Shown here: positions 9,326 through 17,589 of the stretch, in pieces | Position numbering within the stretch: position 1 is the first letter of the stretch | Layout of the letters: the number at the start of each line of letters is the position of its first letter | From: Sandaracinobacter neustonicus | GTDB lineage: Bacteria > Pseudomonadota > Alphaproteobacteria > Sphingomonadales > Sphingomonadaceae | Direction: 5' to 3' | Assembly (NCBI RefSeq): GCF_006385875.1 | Contig: NZ_VFSU01000032.1 | Span: 1-64,000 of the forward strand | DNA length: 64,000 nucleotides | Notes under the pieces: model-generated | What the model was told of the DNA's origin: nothing | What the model saw: the letters and a program-made list of their open reading frames with translations, nothing else | The model's database searches: none | Translations under genes and position numbers: made by a program

Positions 9326-9736
9326 TCAGGACATGCGCTTGACGGTGCCGGCCGCGAGCGTCGCGCCGGTGTCGAGGGTGAGAGTGAGGCTGGAATCGTC
9401 GCCGATGCTGACAGAGGCGACCGTGCCGCCGCTGCCGTCTGTGCCTTCGACCGAACGACCGATCCATTGCAGCGCGCCTGTGCGCACGTTGGAGGCCGTC
9501 AGCTGCGCCAGCGAGTCCAGCTTGTCGTTGGTGCTGGTGATTCCGGAGACGGTGGAGAATTGCGCCAGCTGCGCCACGAACGCCTCGTTATCGAGCGGGC
9601 TGAGAGGGTCCTGATTCTTCAGCTGGGTGATCAGCAGCGTCAGGAAATCGCCTTGCGTGAGCGTGTCGCTGGGCGTGTTCACGCTGGTGGATGCGGCGCG
9701 AAGCCCCAGCGCGGCGGGATCGAAAACAGTGCTCAT
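9326..9736 (-). CDS. flgD: flagellar hook capping protein FlgD (short form)
   Basis: Hook cap scaffold needed for FlgE polymerisation. The 136 aa contain the conserved N-terminal region (GDFLTLLITQLKNQDPLSPL, then EAFVAQLAQFSTV, about residues 28-62). Only a short beta-rich tail follows (VSIGDDSSLTLTLDTGATL), so the C-terminal Tudor/Fn3 domains of enteric FlgD (about 230 aa) are largely missing. Short FlgD proteins occur in Alphaproteobacteria, so truncation by mutation is not required. Four-base overlap with flgC. Confidence 0.92.
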   Translation of the reverse strand: MSTVFDPAALGLRAASTSVNTPSDTLTQGDFLTLLITQLKNQDPLSPLDNEAFVAQLAQFSTVSGITSTNDKLDSLAQLTASNVRTGALQWIGRSVEGTDGSGGTVASVSIGDDSSLTLTLDTGATLAAGTVKRMS

Positions 9737-10134
9737 CGGCCCAACCTATATGTTTCAAGTGTCAGGGATTTCGCGGTCTCGAGCACCTCGATCGAGTTGC
9801 GATACTGGCGCGCGGTTTCCACGATCTCGACCAGTTCCGCGTTGGGATCGACGCCGGAGACATGGATATAACCGTCCGCATCGGCGAGCGGATGGCCCGG
9901 TTCATAGCGCTTTTGCGGCGCAGCATCGGCCTGCACCACGCCCAGCACTGACACGGTGGCCCGCCCCGTCGCCCCTTCATATTCGGTGGCGAACACTGGC
10001 TTCAGCGGCCGGTATGCGGTTTCGGCGCTGGCCGAAACGGCCCCGGCATTGGCAAGGTTGGAGGCGCTGCTGTTCAGCCGCACCAGCTGGGCGGACATGG
10101 CCCGCCCCGCGATGTCGAAAATGCCCATCGTCAT
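9733..10134 (-). CDS. flgC: flagellar proximal rod protein FlgC
   Basis: Proximal rod subunit of 133 aa. It has the N-terminal rod pattern (RLNSSASNLANAGAVSA, slightly degenerate since the TPG turn is replaced) and the C-terminal GVDPNAELVEIVETARQYRNSIEVLETAKSL stretch, whose V-N/P-E-E/A-L motif is typical. It is flanked by flgB and flgD with 4-base overlaps, the universal flgBC order. Confidence 0.93.
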   Translation of the reverse strand: MTMGIFDIAGRAMSAQLVRLNSSASNLANAGAVSASAETAYRPLKPVFATEYEGATGRATVSVLGVVQADAAPQKRYEPGHPLADADGYIHVSGVDPNAELVEIVETARQYRNSIEVLETAKSLTLETYRLGR

Positions 10135-10529
10135 GATTGCTCGCCCTTCAGCGCGCTGGTGAGGGACTGGATGCGTCCGTTCAGCATCCCCAGCGTGCCG
10201 CGATAACGCAGCGCGGTTTCCGCGAACTGCACCTGCTCCGTCGCCAGTTCCACGGTGTTGCCGTCCAGCGAAGGCTGCACCGGTTGGCGATAGGCCAGCC
10301 GCGCTTCGCCTTCGGTTTCGCTCGCCTGCAAATGTGCGGAGGATGTCCGCGCCATCGCCAGTTCAGAGCCGCTGCTTGCGAAGGCGGAGGTGAAATCCAG
10401 ATCGCGCGCCTTGTAACCCGGCGTCGCGGCATTGGCGATGTTGGAGGCGATCACACCCATCCGCTCACTGCGCAGGCGCAGTGCCGTGCCATGAACGCCG
10501 AAATATTGATCGAGCCTGTCTGCCATCAT
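10131..10529 (-). CDS. flgB: flagellar proximal rod protein FlgB, first gene of the flg operon
   Basis: Proximal rod subunit, 132 aa from the ATG at 10529. Motif RMGVIASNIANAATPGYKAR lies near residue 25. An open frame continues to 10586, but a sigma-54 promoter sits at 10570-10585 and would start transcription near 10559, so the upstream codons cannot be translated from that message. A ribosome-binding stretch (AGGGTGGAA) precedes the ATG pair. This gene heads an overlapping operon of 13 genes ending at motB, so its promoter sets expression of rod, hook, rings and stator together. Confidence 0.93.
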   Translation of the reverse strand: MMADRLDQYFGVHGTALRLRSERMGVIASNIANAATPGYKARDLDFTSAFASSGSELAMARTSSAHLQASETEGEARLAYRQPVQPSLDGNTVELATEQVQFAETALRYRGTLGMLNGRIQSLTSALKGEQS

Positions 10530-10569
10530 GGTTCCACCCTGTTGCGGGCCTTGTTGCAACAGGGGGAGC

Positions 10570-10585
10570 AGCAAGCGCCGTGCCA
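10570..10585 (-). promoter_or_regulatory. sigma-54 promoter of flgB operon
   Basis: On the minus strand the sequence reads TGGCACG, four bases (GCGC), TTGCT. This is an exact match to the RpoN core consensus TGGCACG-N4-TTGCW with the GG and GC dinucleotides 10 bases apart. It lies about 40 bases upstream of the flgB ATG, leaving a short leader. Sigma-54 control of rod/hook operons is established in several Alphaproteobacteria; its use here is inferred from sequence. Confidence 0.88.
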
Positions 10586-10626
10586 AACCGGCAATTCAGG
10601 GGGCAGGGCGGGGGAAGGGCAGGAAA

Positions 10627-10677
10627 GCGGCACGCCTGTGCCGCTGTGCAGGGCCGCAAGCGGCACAGATGTGCCGC
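10627..10677. promoter_or_regulatory. two identical palindromes, probable enhancer-binding sites
   Basis: Two copies of GCGGCAC-N4-GTGCCGC (18 bp each, at 10627-10644 and 10660-10677) lie 33 bp apart centre to centre, about three helical turns. They sit between the divergent flgB and flgA sigma-54 promoters, where an NtrC-family activator (FlbD/FleQ type) would bind. The architecture matches known bacterial enhancers; the protein that binds is not shown by the sequence. Confidence 0.75.
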
Positions 10678-10707
10678 TGCCGCACCGTATCAGCCACGGT
10701 GCGGGCA

Positions 10708-10723
10708 TGGCATGGGGGTTGCA
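10708..10723 (+). promoter_or_regulatory. sigma-54 promoter of flgA
   Basis: Reads TGGCATG, four G bases, TTGCA: one mismatch to the RpoN core, with GG and GC correctly spaced by 10 bases. It points toward flgA, whose ATG is 50 bases downstream, and mirrors the flgB promoter on the other strand. Confidence 0.8.
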
Positions 10724-10772
10724 CGTTCCGAGATCACGGCATCCGGCCGGATTCATTGAGGGGAACGCGCCC

Positions 10773-11219
10773 ATGCGAAGGAAATTGTTGATCGGGCTGC
10801 TGCTCGCCGCTGCCCCTGCGAAGGCAGAGACACTGCAACAAGCGGCCGAGGCCTTCGCAGGCGCATCGCTCTCCATAGACCCGCGCCTCGCCAGTCGCAG
10901 TTGCCCCGGCGGCCATCGCTTTAACTGGGCCAGCAGCGGCGCAGCGGTGGTCGCCCGCTGCGGCCCCAATAACCCGGCGCTGGTGCTGCCGTTACAAGCG
11001 CAGCGCACCGCCGCCCAGCAACCCACGCTCCGCCGGGGGGACCGCATCTCCGCCGATATCGCGGGGGAGGGCTTCCGCATTCAGCTGGATGCCGTCGCGG
11101 AGCGGGTGGAGCGAGACGGCCGGGTGCTGCTGCGCAACGCGCGGAGCGGCCGCACGATTGCGGCCGTTCTGGATCAGGATGGCCGCCTGCGCCTTGGGGA
11201 CGATCTCAACAACCGCTAA
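10773..11219 (+). CDS. flgA: flagellar P-ring chaperone FlgA
   Basis: Periplasmic chaperone for FlgI assembly. The 148 aa start with a signal peptide (MRRKLLIGLLLAAAPAKA) and have a SAF-type C-terminal part: LRRGDRISADIAGEGFRIQL, then GRVLLRNARSGRTIAAVL (about residues 93-138), matching the FlgA pattern of R-G-D-V, G-F, and N-x-x-S-G-R. A GAGGGG Shine-Dalgarno precedes the ATG. The protein is shorter than enteric FlgA but within the alphaproteobacterial range. It is transcribed divergently from flgB behind its own sigma-54 promoter. Confidence 0.85.
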   Translation: MRRKLLIGLLLAAAPAKAETLQQAAEAFAGASLSIDPRLASRSCPGGHRFNWASSGAAVVARCGPNNPALVLPLQAQRTAAQQPTLRRGDRISADIAGEGFRIQLDAVAERVERDGRVLLRNARSGRTIAAVLDQDGRLRLGDDLNNR

Positions 11220-11309
11220 ACAAGCCTGCAAGGGTGCCGTTACGGGCGATCAGGGCGCTTAAACGCGCTCTGGAACTCTCAGGCGGCAAATTGCAGGCAG
11301 GACTAGGCT

Positions 11310-11609
11310 ATGGTCGATCAGGTTTCAGGTGGCGGCAACATCCCCTCGCGGGCCGCGCTTCAGCTTTCCAGCGGGAAGGCCCGCGTGGATACGGCCTCCA
11401 TCTCCGGCACGGCCCCGCGTGCCGCCGAAAACGCCCCGGCAAAGGCGCAGATTTCCGCCGCCGCGCGGGAGATGTCCGCCAGCCCGCCTGTCGATAGCGC
11501 CAAGGTGCAATCGCTGCGAAGCGCCATCGCCGAAGGCCGCTACCAGATCGACGCAGACAGCATCGCCTCGGCCATGATCCGTTCGGAACTGCCCGGCTCC
11601 ACCGCCTGA
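11310..11609 (+). CDS. flgM: anti-sigma-28 factor FlgM
   Basis: Small protein (99 aa) that holds FliA (sigma-28) inactive until the hook is complete and it is exported. The C-terminal sigma-binding region is recognisable: VDSAKVQSLRSAIAEGRYQI followed by DADSIASAMI (about residues 60-90). The N-terminal half is low-complexity and disordered-looking, as is usual. It lies 90 bp after flgA and may share its transcript. Its presence implies that class-3 genes such as the nearby flagellin are FliA-dependent. Confidence 0.85.
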   Translation: MVDQVSGGGNIPSRAALQLSSGKARVDTASISGTAPRAAENAPAKAQISAAAREMSASPPVDSAKVQSLRSAIAEGRYQIDADSIASAMIRSELPGSTA

Positions 11610-11628
11610 CCGCGCGCCATCCCGCGAC

Positions 11629-12306
11629 CTACCCGAACCCCAGCTGCGTAAAGCGCCGGGGGTTTGGTGCGTGCACTTCGATCCGCTCCCCCGTCTGCGG
11701 CTCGGCAAAAGCGATGGCGCTGGCGTGCAGCATCAGCCCATCATCCCCACCACGCCCATACACCGGGTCTCCGACGATCACCGTCCCCGGCCCCAGCAAG
11801 GTGGCATGCACCCGAATCTGGTGCGTGCGCCCGGTTTTTGGCCGGAACTCCAGCAACGCCAGCCCGCCGAGCCGCGTCAGCACCCGCCAGTCCGTCCGCG
11901 CGCTCTGCCCGGCGGCATCCGCCAGCATCCGCCACCCCGTCTTGCGGTCGCTGTGCTTCAGAAGCGGCTGATCGATCCGCCCCGCATCCCCCGGAACCTC
12001 GCCCTCCACGATTGCCAGATAGGTTTTTTCCACCATCCCGTCCGCAAACGCGCGGGAGAGTGTCCTCAGCGCACTCGCCCGCCGCGCCAGCAGCAGGCAA
12101 CCGGAGGTATCCCGGTCCAGCCGGTGCACCGGTTGCGGCACCACCCCATGCTGCGCAAGGCCGGGCAGCAAATCCTCCAGACTCTCCGGCGTGCGGGGCC
12201 CCGGATGCACGGCCAGCCCGGCGGGCTTGTCGATCACCAGCCAGGTCTTGCCGCTGGCCAGCTGAACCGGAAGAGAATGGGCGGGAAGGGGAGGGGATGT
12301 CGCCAT
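11629..12306 (-). CDS. RluA-family RNA pseudouridine synthase
   Basis: Modifies uridine to pseudouridine in rRNA or tRNA. The 225 aa contain the catalytic HRLDRDTSGCLLLA motif (Asp at about residue 65), the early VIDKPAGLAVHPG, and the later FRPKTGRTHQIRVHATLLG, all diagnostic of RluA/RluC/RluD enzymes. No N-terminal S4 domain is seen, so it resembles the short RluA-type forms. It is unrelated to flagella and separates flgM from the flagellin gene on the opposite strand. The exact target uridine cannot be told from sequence. Confidence 0.88.
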   Translation of the reverse strand: MATSPPLPAHSLPVQLASGKTWLVIDKPAGLAVHPGPRTPESLEDLLPGLAQHGVVPQPVHRLDRDTSGCLLLARRASALRTLSRAFADGMVEKTYLAIVEGEVPGDAGRIDQPLLKHSDRKTGWRMLADAAGQSARTDWRVLTRLGGLALLEFRPKTGRTHQIRVHATLLGPGTVIVGDPVYGRGGDDGLMLHASAIAFAEPQTGERIEVHAPNPRRFTQLGFG

Positions 12307-12318
12307 GGCTGCTGCCGT

Positions 12319-12345
12319 TTAACCCGATCCGCCCGCTGCCGTGAA
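12319..12345 (+). promoter_or_regulatory. possible sigma-28 promoter of flagellin gene
   Basis: TTAACCCG, 11 bases, GCCGTGAA. The downstream half matches the FliA -10 consensus GCCGATAA at 6 of 8 positions with the right spacing, but the -35 half is poor. It lies about 85 bases before the flagellin ATG. No sigma-54 core was found there. Weak candidate. Confidence 0.3.
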
Positions 12346-12429
12346 GGCGGCCTGAGGCTTCGTCGCAGAGGCTTCCCAGCAAAAAGCAGCCGGGGCCTTT
12401 CCCCTGCGCTTGAAAGAGGAACAGGCACG

Positions 12430-14621
12430 ATGACGATCATCAACACCAATCTCGCGGCCCTGAAGGCGCAGAACGGCAACAGGGTGGCGCAAGCCGGCCT
12501 CGATACGGCCATGGAACGGCTGTCGACAGGCCTTCGCATCAACAGCGCGAAAGACGATGCCGCCGGCCTCGCCATTTCGCAACGGATGACGGCAGATGTG
12601 CGCGGCCTCGCCGTCGCCATCCGCAACGCCGGAGACGGCATTTCGCTCGCCCAGACGGCGGAAACCGCGATGGGCGAAGTCACCAACATGCTGCAACGGA
12701 TGCGCGAACTGTCCGTGCAGGCCGCCAACGGCACCATCGCAGACGTGGACCGCGAAGCCCTTCAGGTGGAAGTCACCCAGCTCGTCTCCGAGATCGACAA
12801 TGTCGCCAAGCGCACCAGCTTCAACGGCATCAGTCTGCTGGATGGCTCGTCGAAGAATCTGGCGCTGCAAACCGGCTCCCGCGCGGGCGAAACCGTGACG
12901 ATGTCGATCGGCTCGGCCCGCACCGGCGATCTGGGCACGGGCAGCGTTCCCGGCCTCACCGCCACGGGTGCCTTCGCCACCTCCGCTGCACTGATGGCCT
13001 CGTCTCAGGCGCTGCAAGGCAATGATCTGCGCATCAACGGCGTGGTGATCGGCAGCTCGCGCAGCACCGACGATTCGCTGTCCAGCTCGGCCAAGGAAGC
13101 GAGCGCTATCTCCAAGGCCGCGGCCATCAACCGCGCGACCGCGCAAACCGGCGTCCGCGCCGTGGTGGGCACCACCACGATGACGGGCACCGCGATGACG
13201 GCCGCCGCGCTGACGGGCACCGTCACCATCAACGGCGTCACCACCGGCTCCATCACCACCAGCACCAACGCCGCCGCTTCGCGCACGGCCGTGGTGGACG
13301 CCATCAACCTCATCTCCGGGCAAACGGGCGTCCGCGCCATCGACACCGGCGATTCCAACCTCGGCATCCGGCTGGAAGCAGCAGACGGCCGCAACATTGA
13401 AGTCGCCTTCGATACCCTCACGGCAGCCTCCACCGGCCTGAAGGCGGGCGTGCAATCCGGCACTTACTCGCTGGTGTCCGATCAGGGCGGTCCCATCGTG
13501 ATCGATTCGGTCGGCACTGGCCGCCTCTCCCGCTCGGGCCTCGCGGCGGGCAGCTATGATCGCGGCGTCTCCACCCTCTCCACCGATGCCCGCGCTGTCG
13601 CCACCTCGGCCACCGGGGCAGACGCGCGGGTGCTGAACACTGGCGATCTGGTGCTGAACGGCGTCTCCATCCGCGCCTCCCGCGCGGCGGATGATACCTA
13701 TTCGGATACCACCGCCGGCTCCAGCACCAAGGCCGCAAGCGCTATCGCCATCGCCGCGGCGATCAACGAATCCTCCGCGCAAACCGGGGTTACGGCCAAG
13801 GCCGCCTCGCTCACCCTCGTCGGCTCCACCACAACGGTGATCGGCGCGGATGCAACGGCCACGCTCGTCATCAACGGCGTGTCGATGGATATCGCCCTGT
13901 CCGCCAGCGCAACGGCGCAGGAAACCCGCGAAACCGTCGCCAGCGCCATCAACAACAACAGCGGCACCACCGGCGTGACGGCGGTGGACAACGGCCTTGG
14001 CGGCCTCAGCCTCACCGCAGCAGACGGCCGCAACGTCGCCGTCTGGCTGGACAGCGATGAAGCCACCGCCGCCAATTTCGGCCTTGGCGGCATGACGATC
14101 GCGGGCACCGGCACCAGCTACACGGTAACAGGCGTCACAGATCCCACGGACGTCTCGGCCGCCACGGTGAACACGGCCTATGCTCAGGTGGTTCTGAAAG
14201 CGCCTCCACCATCGATCTGCGCGCAGGCAGCCAGGGCTTCGGCCCGGCCTCCAACTTCTCCGCACTGGGCTTCGAGGAAAACCGCTATGGCGCAGACCTC
14301 GGCGGCCTGAAGATCAAGGACGTGAATATCTCCACGCAGGCGGGCGCAACGGCGGCGCTGAACTCCATCGACGAAGCGCTGAAATCCATCTCCGTGAACC
14401 GCGCGGAACTGGGTGCCGTGCAGAACCGGCTGGAGGCGACGATCAGCAACCTCACCAGCGCCAGCAACAATACGGTCGCCTCGCGCTCGCGCATTCAGGA
14501 TGCGGATTTCGCGGCAGAGACCACTTCGCTGGCGCGCGGCCAGATCCTGACACAGGCCGCACAGGCGATGCTGGCGCAAGCCAACCAGAGCCAGCAGGGC
14601 GTGCTGCAACTGCTGCGGTAA
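12430..14621 (+). pseudogene. fliC: flagellin FliC, large form, interrupted by one-base frameshift
   Basis: Filament subunit of about 730 aa if read through. The N-terminal D0/D1 domain is canonical (MTIINTNLAALKAQN, then STGLRINSAKDDAAGLAIS). The C-terminal D1/D0 is in the next frame from about 14190 (RIQDADFAAETTSLARGQIL, ending QQGVLQLLR). The first frame runs into an unrelated tail and stops at 14310. One missing base near 14188-14192 (GTGGTTCTGAAAGC) explains the shift. The expanded middle domain contains two related modules, each with a flagellin IN-type region (LRINGVVIGSSRS and LVLNGVSIRASRA). A lone flagellin gene in an otherwise intact cluster makes assembly error plausible; a real knockout would mean no filament from this locus. 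Confidence 0.85.
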
Positions 14622-14666
14622 TAACCAAGGGAAGCCAAAAAACTCAGGAAGTCGGTCAGGAAACTT

Positions 14667-14699
14667 GGGCGGAAGGGGTAATCCTTCCGCCCTTATTTT
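14667..14699 (+). terminator. rho-independent terminator after flagellin gene
   Basis: A perfect 10-bp stem (GGGCGGAAGG / CCTTCCGCCC) with a 6-base loop is followed by TTATTTT. It lies about 45 bases after the flagellin stop and could also serve the converging DUF2794 gene. Confidence 0.85.
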
Positions 14700-14707
14700 G
14701 CGCGCGT

Positions 14708-15034
14708 CTAATCCGCGATCTTCAGCAACCGCCGCGCGGCAGGTGCCAGCACGGACCCCAGATCATTTCCGCGCTTCAGCGCCTGCCCGGCTTCCCCGAA
14801 CAGGCAATATTGCCCCTGCTTCAACCGCAGCGAAGGGTCTTTCACCAGCCGGAATTCCGGCCGCTCGCTGGCGCGGCGGAAGGCGGAGAAGGTCGCGGTG
14901 CGGCCGCTGAAATCAATGGCATAGTCGCGCCATTCGCCTGCCGCGACCATCTGCCCATAAAGCTGCATGATGCGGTCGATTTCCGCCCGATCGAAGAGCG
15001 TTTGCCCGCTTGTCGGAAGCGGGATGACGTTCAA
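14708..15034 (-). CDS. DUF2794 family protein
   Basis: Uncharacterised cytoplasmic protein of 108 aa resembling the DUF2794 family of Alphaproteobacteria. Visible features are [28 protein letters not shown] at the N terminus (broken up over residues 14-42), a central aromatic beta stretch ([11 protein letters not shown]), and a basic C terminus. No catalytic motif is seen. Its ATG overlaps the cysE stop by 4 bases, so the two are probably co-translated; the functional link to cysteine synthesis is unknown. Confidence 0.75.
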   Translation of the reverse strand: MNVIPLPTSGQTLFDRAEIDRIMQLYGQMVAAGEWRDYAIDFSGRTATFSAFRRASERPEFRLVKDPSLRLKQGQYCLFGEAGQALKRGNDLGSVLAPAARRLLKIAD

Positions 15035-15711
15035 GCCGCCTCGCCGCCTGACTTGCGGGTTTCACGCTCATAGGCATCCAGCCGGGCGCGCAGCGTTTCG
15101 ATCTCGCACTTCAAAATCTCATACTTCTGCGTGACGGGATCAAACTTGTCGGAACAGGGGGTGCCATAGGGCACGAACGCGGGCTCTTCTTTCACCAGCA
15201 TCGGCACGGGCTTGGCCGGGATGCCGATCATCGTCGCGCCGGCCGGGACATCCTTGGTGACGACGGCATTCGCGCCGATCTTCGATCCCTCGCCCACCAT
15301 GATCGGCCCCAGCACGGCAGCGTGCAGGGAAATGATGACATTGTCGCCGATGGTGGGGTGGCGCTTGCCCGCGATTCCGTTGGTGGGGTTGGTGCCGCCC
15401 AGCGTTGCGCCCTGATAGATCGTCACATTGTCGCCGATTTCAGAGGTTTCGCCGATCACCACAAAGCCATGGTCGATAAACAGGTTACGGCCGATCTTCG
15501 CGCCCGGATGAATGTCAATCGCCGTCAGGAAGCGGCTGAAATGATTGACCATCCGTGCCAGCAGAAAGAAATCCGCCCGATACAGCGCATGGGCGATGCG
15601 GTGGAATCCAACGGCCCACACGCCGGGATAGGTCAGGATTTCCCAGCGCGAACGCGGTGCCGGATCGCGGGCACGGATGCTCGACAGGAAGCTGGTGAGG
15701 GTGTCAAACAT
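15031..15711 (-). CDS. cysE: serine O-acetyltransferase CysE/EpsC
   Basis: Transfers acetyl from acetyl-CoA to L-serine, the committed step of cysteine synthesis. The 226 aa have a helical N-terminal part ([20 protein letters not shown]) and a left-handed beta-helix of hexapeptide repeats ([19 protein letters not shown], then [20 protein letters not shown]). The catalytic HPTIGDNV region lies near residue 130. I start at MFDTLTSF; upstream codons are not conserved. The acidic/basic tail ending RKSGGEAA may be coiled. It is followed by the DUF2794 gene. Confidence 0.93.
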   Translation of the reverse strand: MFDTLTSFLSSIRARDPAPRSRWEILTYPGVWAVGFHRIAHALYRADFFLLARMVNHFSRFLTAIDIHPGAKIGRNLFIDHGFVVIGETSEIGDNVTIYQGATLGGTNPTNGIAGKRHPTIGDNVIISLHAAVLGPIMVGEGSKIGANAVVTKDVPAGATMIGIPAKPVPMLVKEEPAFVPYGTPCSDKFDPVTQKYEILKCEIETLRARLDAYERETRKSGGEAA

Positions 15712-15867
15712 TCGTGCGCGCCTTGTCTCTATCTCTGCGTGACATAATCCCAAGCGCGGCTCAATTCCAGATGCCTGAAAACAACAGGTTCGGCAAAGCC
15801 CCGGTTCTGCCCGCACCAGCCCATCTATCTTGCCCTATCGGCCCCAGCCTGTCAGTCAGCGCACGCT

Positions 15868-16620
15868 ATGGAATTCGGACCGGACTTTTTCACCTTCATG
15901 GCCGTGGGTTTTCTGGCGCAGCTCGTCGATGGCGCGCTGGGCATGGCCTTCGGCGTGATCTCCACCAGCGCATTGGTGGCCCTTGGCGTGCCCCCGGCTG
16001 CGGCATCTGCCGGTGTGCACACCGTGGAAACGGTGACGACCGCCGTTTCCGGCACCAGCCATGCGATTGCCCGCAATGTGGACTGGAAGCTGTTCGCGCG
16101 CATCGCCGTTCCCGGCGTGGTCGGCGCGGTGGCGGGGGCCTATGTGCTTACCAGTATCCCGGCGGATAAGGCGAAGCCGCTGATTCAGGCCTATCTGGGG
16201 CTGTTGGGGCTGTGGCTGTTCTGGCGGGGTTTCCGCCACATCCATGTGGAGCGCGAACCCAAAGTGGTGGAGCCGCTGGGGCTGGCGGGCGGCTTTCTGG
16301 ATGCGGCAGGCGGCGGCGGCTGGGGGCCGATCGTCACTTCGAACCTGATCGTGCAGGGCAAATCCCCGCGCCACACCATCGGCACCGTGAACGCGGCTGA
16401 ATTCTTCGTGACGACCAGCGCGGCCATCACCTTCATCTACCATCTGGGCTGGGAAGTGGTGACGACGGCGACTCTGGGCATATTGGCGGGCGGCGTGATC
16501 GCGGCCCCGTTCGGCGCGATTCTGGCCAAGAAATTGCGCGCGGACACTCTGATGATCCTGGTGGGCGCGGTATTGATGCTGACGAGCGCCTTCGGAATCT
16601 GGCGCTTCCTTACGGCTTGA
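15868..16620 (+). CDS. TSUP (TauE/SafE) family membrane permease
   Basis: Predicted anion exporter or importer of the sulfite exporter TauE/SafE family, 250 aa with about seven to eight hydrophobic segments. Family features are GFLAQLVDGALGMAFGVIS near the start, the second-half repeat AGGFLDAAGGGGWGPIVTS, and VNAAEFFVTTSAA. It is divergent from cysE, which suggests, but does not prove, transport of a sulfur compound. It converges with a cyclophilin gene, overlapping by 11 bases at the 3' ends. Confidence 0.85.
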   Translation: MEFGPDFFTFMAVGFLAQLVDGALGMAFGVISTSALVALGVPPAAASAGVHTVETVTTAVSGTSHAIARNVDWKLFARIAVPGVVGAVAGAYVLTSIPADKAKPLIQAYLGLLGLWLFWRGFRHIHVEREPKVVEPLGLAGGFLDAAGGGGWGPIVTSNLIVQGKSPRHTIGTVNAAEFFVTTSAAITFIYHLGWEVVTTATLGILAGGVIAAPFGAILAKKLRADTLMILVGAVLMLTSAFGIWRFLTA

Positions 16621-17485
16621 GGCGCACCGGCGGCATCAGATTGCAGATATCCGCGCCGCCTGCGGGGCGGATGAAGAAACTGTCCCGCCGGTTGGCGCGC
16701 GAATCCGCCCATTTCGCAAGGCTGGAGCCGCCAAGCACCTGAAACTGCGGCTGTTCCGCCGATGGCAGATCACTCGCCATCCGCGCCGAGAGCAGCGGCA
16801 CCCGCTCCTCAGGCTTTTCATACATGCCAAGCCCGCCCGTGCCGCGCGGCAGGCTGGAAAGCGCCTCCTGCCCCTGGAGAACCCGGCCGACAGTGGCGAT
16901 GTTGCGATCCAGATGGCGCGGCCCATGGCCGATCACCACATACAGCTCCGCGCCGGTGCCGGTATCCGGCGGCATGTTCCGCCCCACGCCCACCATCGCA
17001 GGGCAATGCGGCAGCCAATGCACCTTGTCGTCCGTCGCCACCGGCCAGCCGCCCGAATAGCCCACGGTTGCGCCATAGGCATCGGCATAGGGCAGGGCGA
17101 TGAACCCCGGCGGCGTTCCGGGGCGTTCATAGCCATCCGCCGGGCGCGCCACGATTCCGGCCGGAAGCCCGGCCTTTTCCGTCGGATCGCCCCATTGCAC
17201 GACATAATTTTCCTGCACCCGCACGATCTGCGCGTTGCGCGGGAACCAGCCGTCCTTCACCAGCGCGCGGATGTTCGCCACATGCGTGGGCGCAAAGGCC
17301 GGGGCGAGCTGGATCGCCACCTTCCGCCCGCCTGCGAACTCCAGCAGCAGCACGTCCGCCGGGGAAATCGCCTGCCAGTCCGCCGCCGGGGCGTCTGCGG
17401 CAATCTCGCCGGGGGAGGGCGGGCTTGCAGGCTGGGCAAGGGCGGACGAGGCGGCCAGCAGGGCGGCGAGTGCGAGGCGTTTCAT
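16610..17485 (-). CDS. exported cyclophilin-type peptidyl-prolyl isomerase
   Basis: Periplasmic prolyl isomerase, 291 aa from the ATG at 17485, which begins a signal peptide (MKRLALAALLAASSALAQ). The cyclophilin fold shows in VAIQLAPAFAPTHVANIRAL, ENYVVQWGDP, GTGAELYVVIGHGPRHLDRN and IATVGRVLQG. The central region (about 120-190) contains an insertion compared with small bacterial cyclophilins, a form common in sphingomonads. The upstream open frame to 17563 is not needed. Probably acts in folding of exported proteins. Confidence 0.83.
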   Translation of the reverse strand: MKRLALAALLAASSALAQPASPPSPGEIAADAPAADWQAISPADVLLLEFAGGRKVAIQLAPAFAPTHVANIRALVKDGWFPRNAQIVRVQENYVVQWGDPTEKAGLPAGIVARPADGYERPGTPPGFIALPYADAYGATVGYSGGWPVATDDKVHWLPHCPAMVGVGRNMPPDTGTGAELYVVIGHGPRHLDRNIATVGRVLQGQEALSSLPRGTGGLGMYEKPEERVPLLSARMASDLPSAEQPQFQVLGGSSLAKWADSRANRRDSFFIRPAGGADICNLMPPVRLKP

Positions 17486-17589
17486 GCCCGCAACCTGCCA
17501 TCGCCAGAGCCGTTCCGCCAGCGCCCGGTGATCGAAACACTTTGTCGCAGGCGTTGAATTCATCGAATGGGCAACTTAATCATGTGGGC

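Noticed and set aside
12319-14265. 648-codon minus-strand frame opposite the flagellin gene
   Set aside because: Shadow of the flagellin coding sequence, His/Gly/Arg-rich without a domain.
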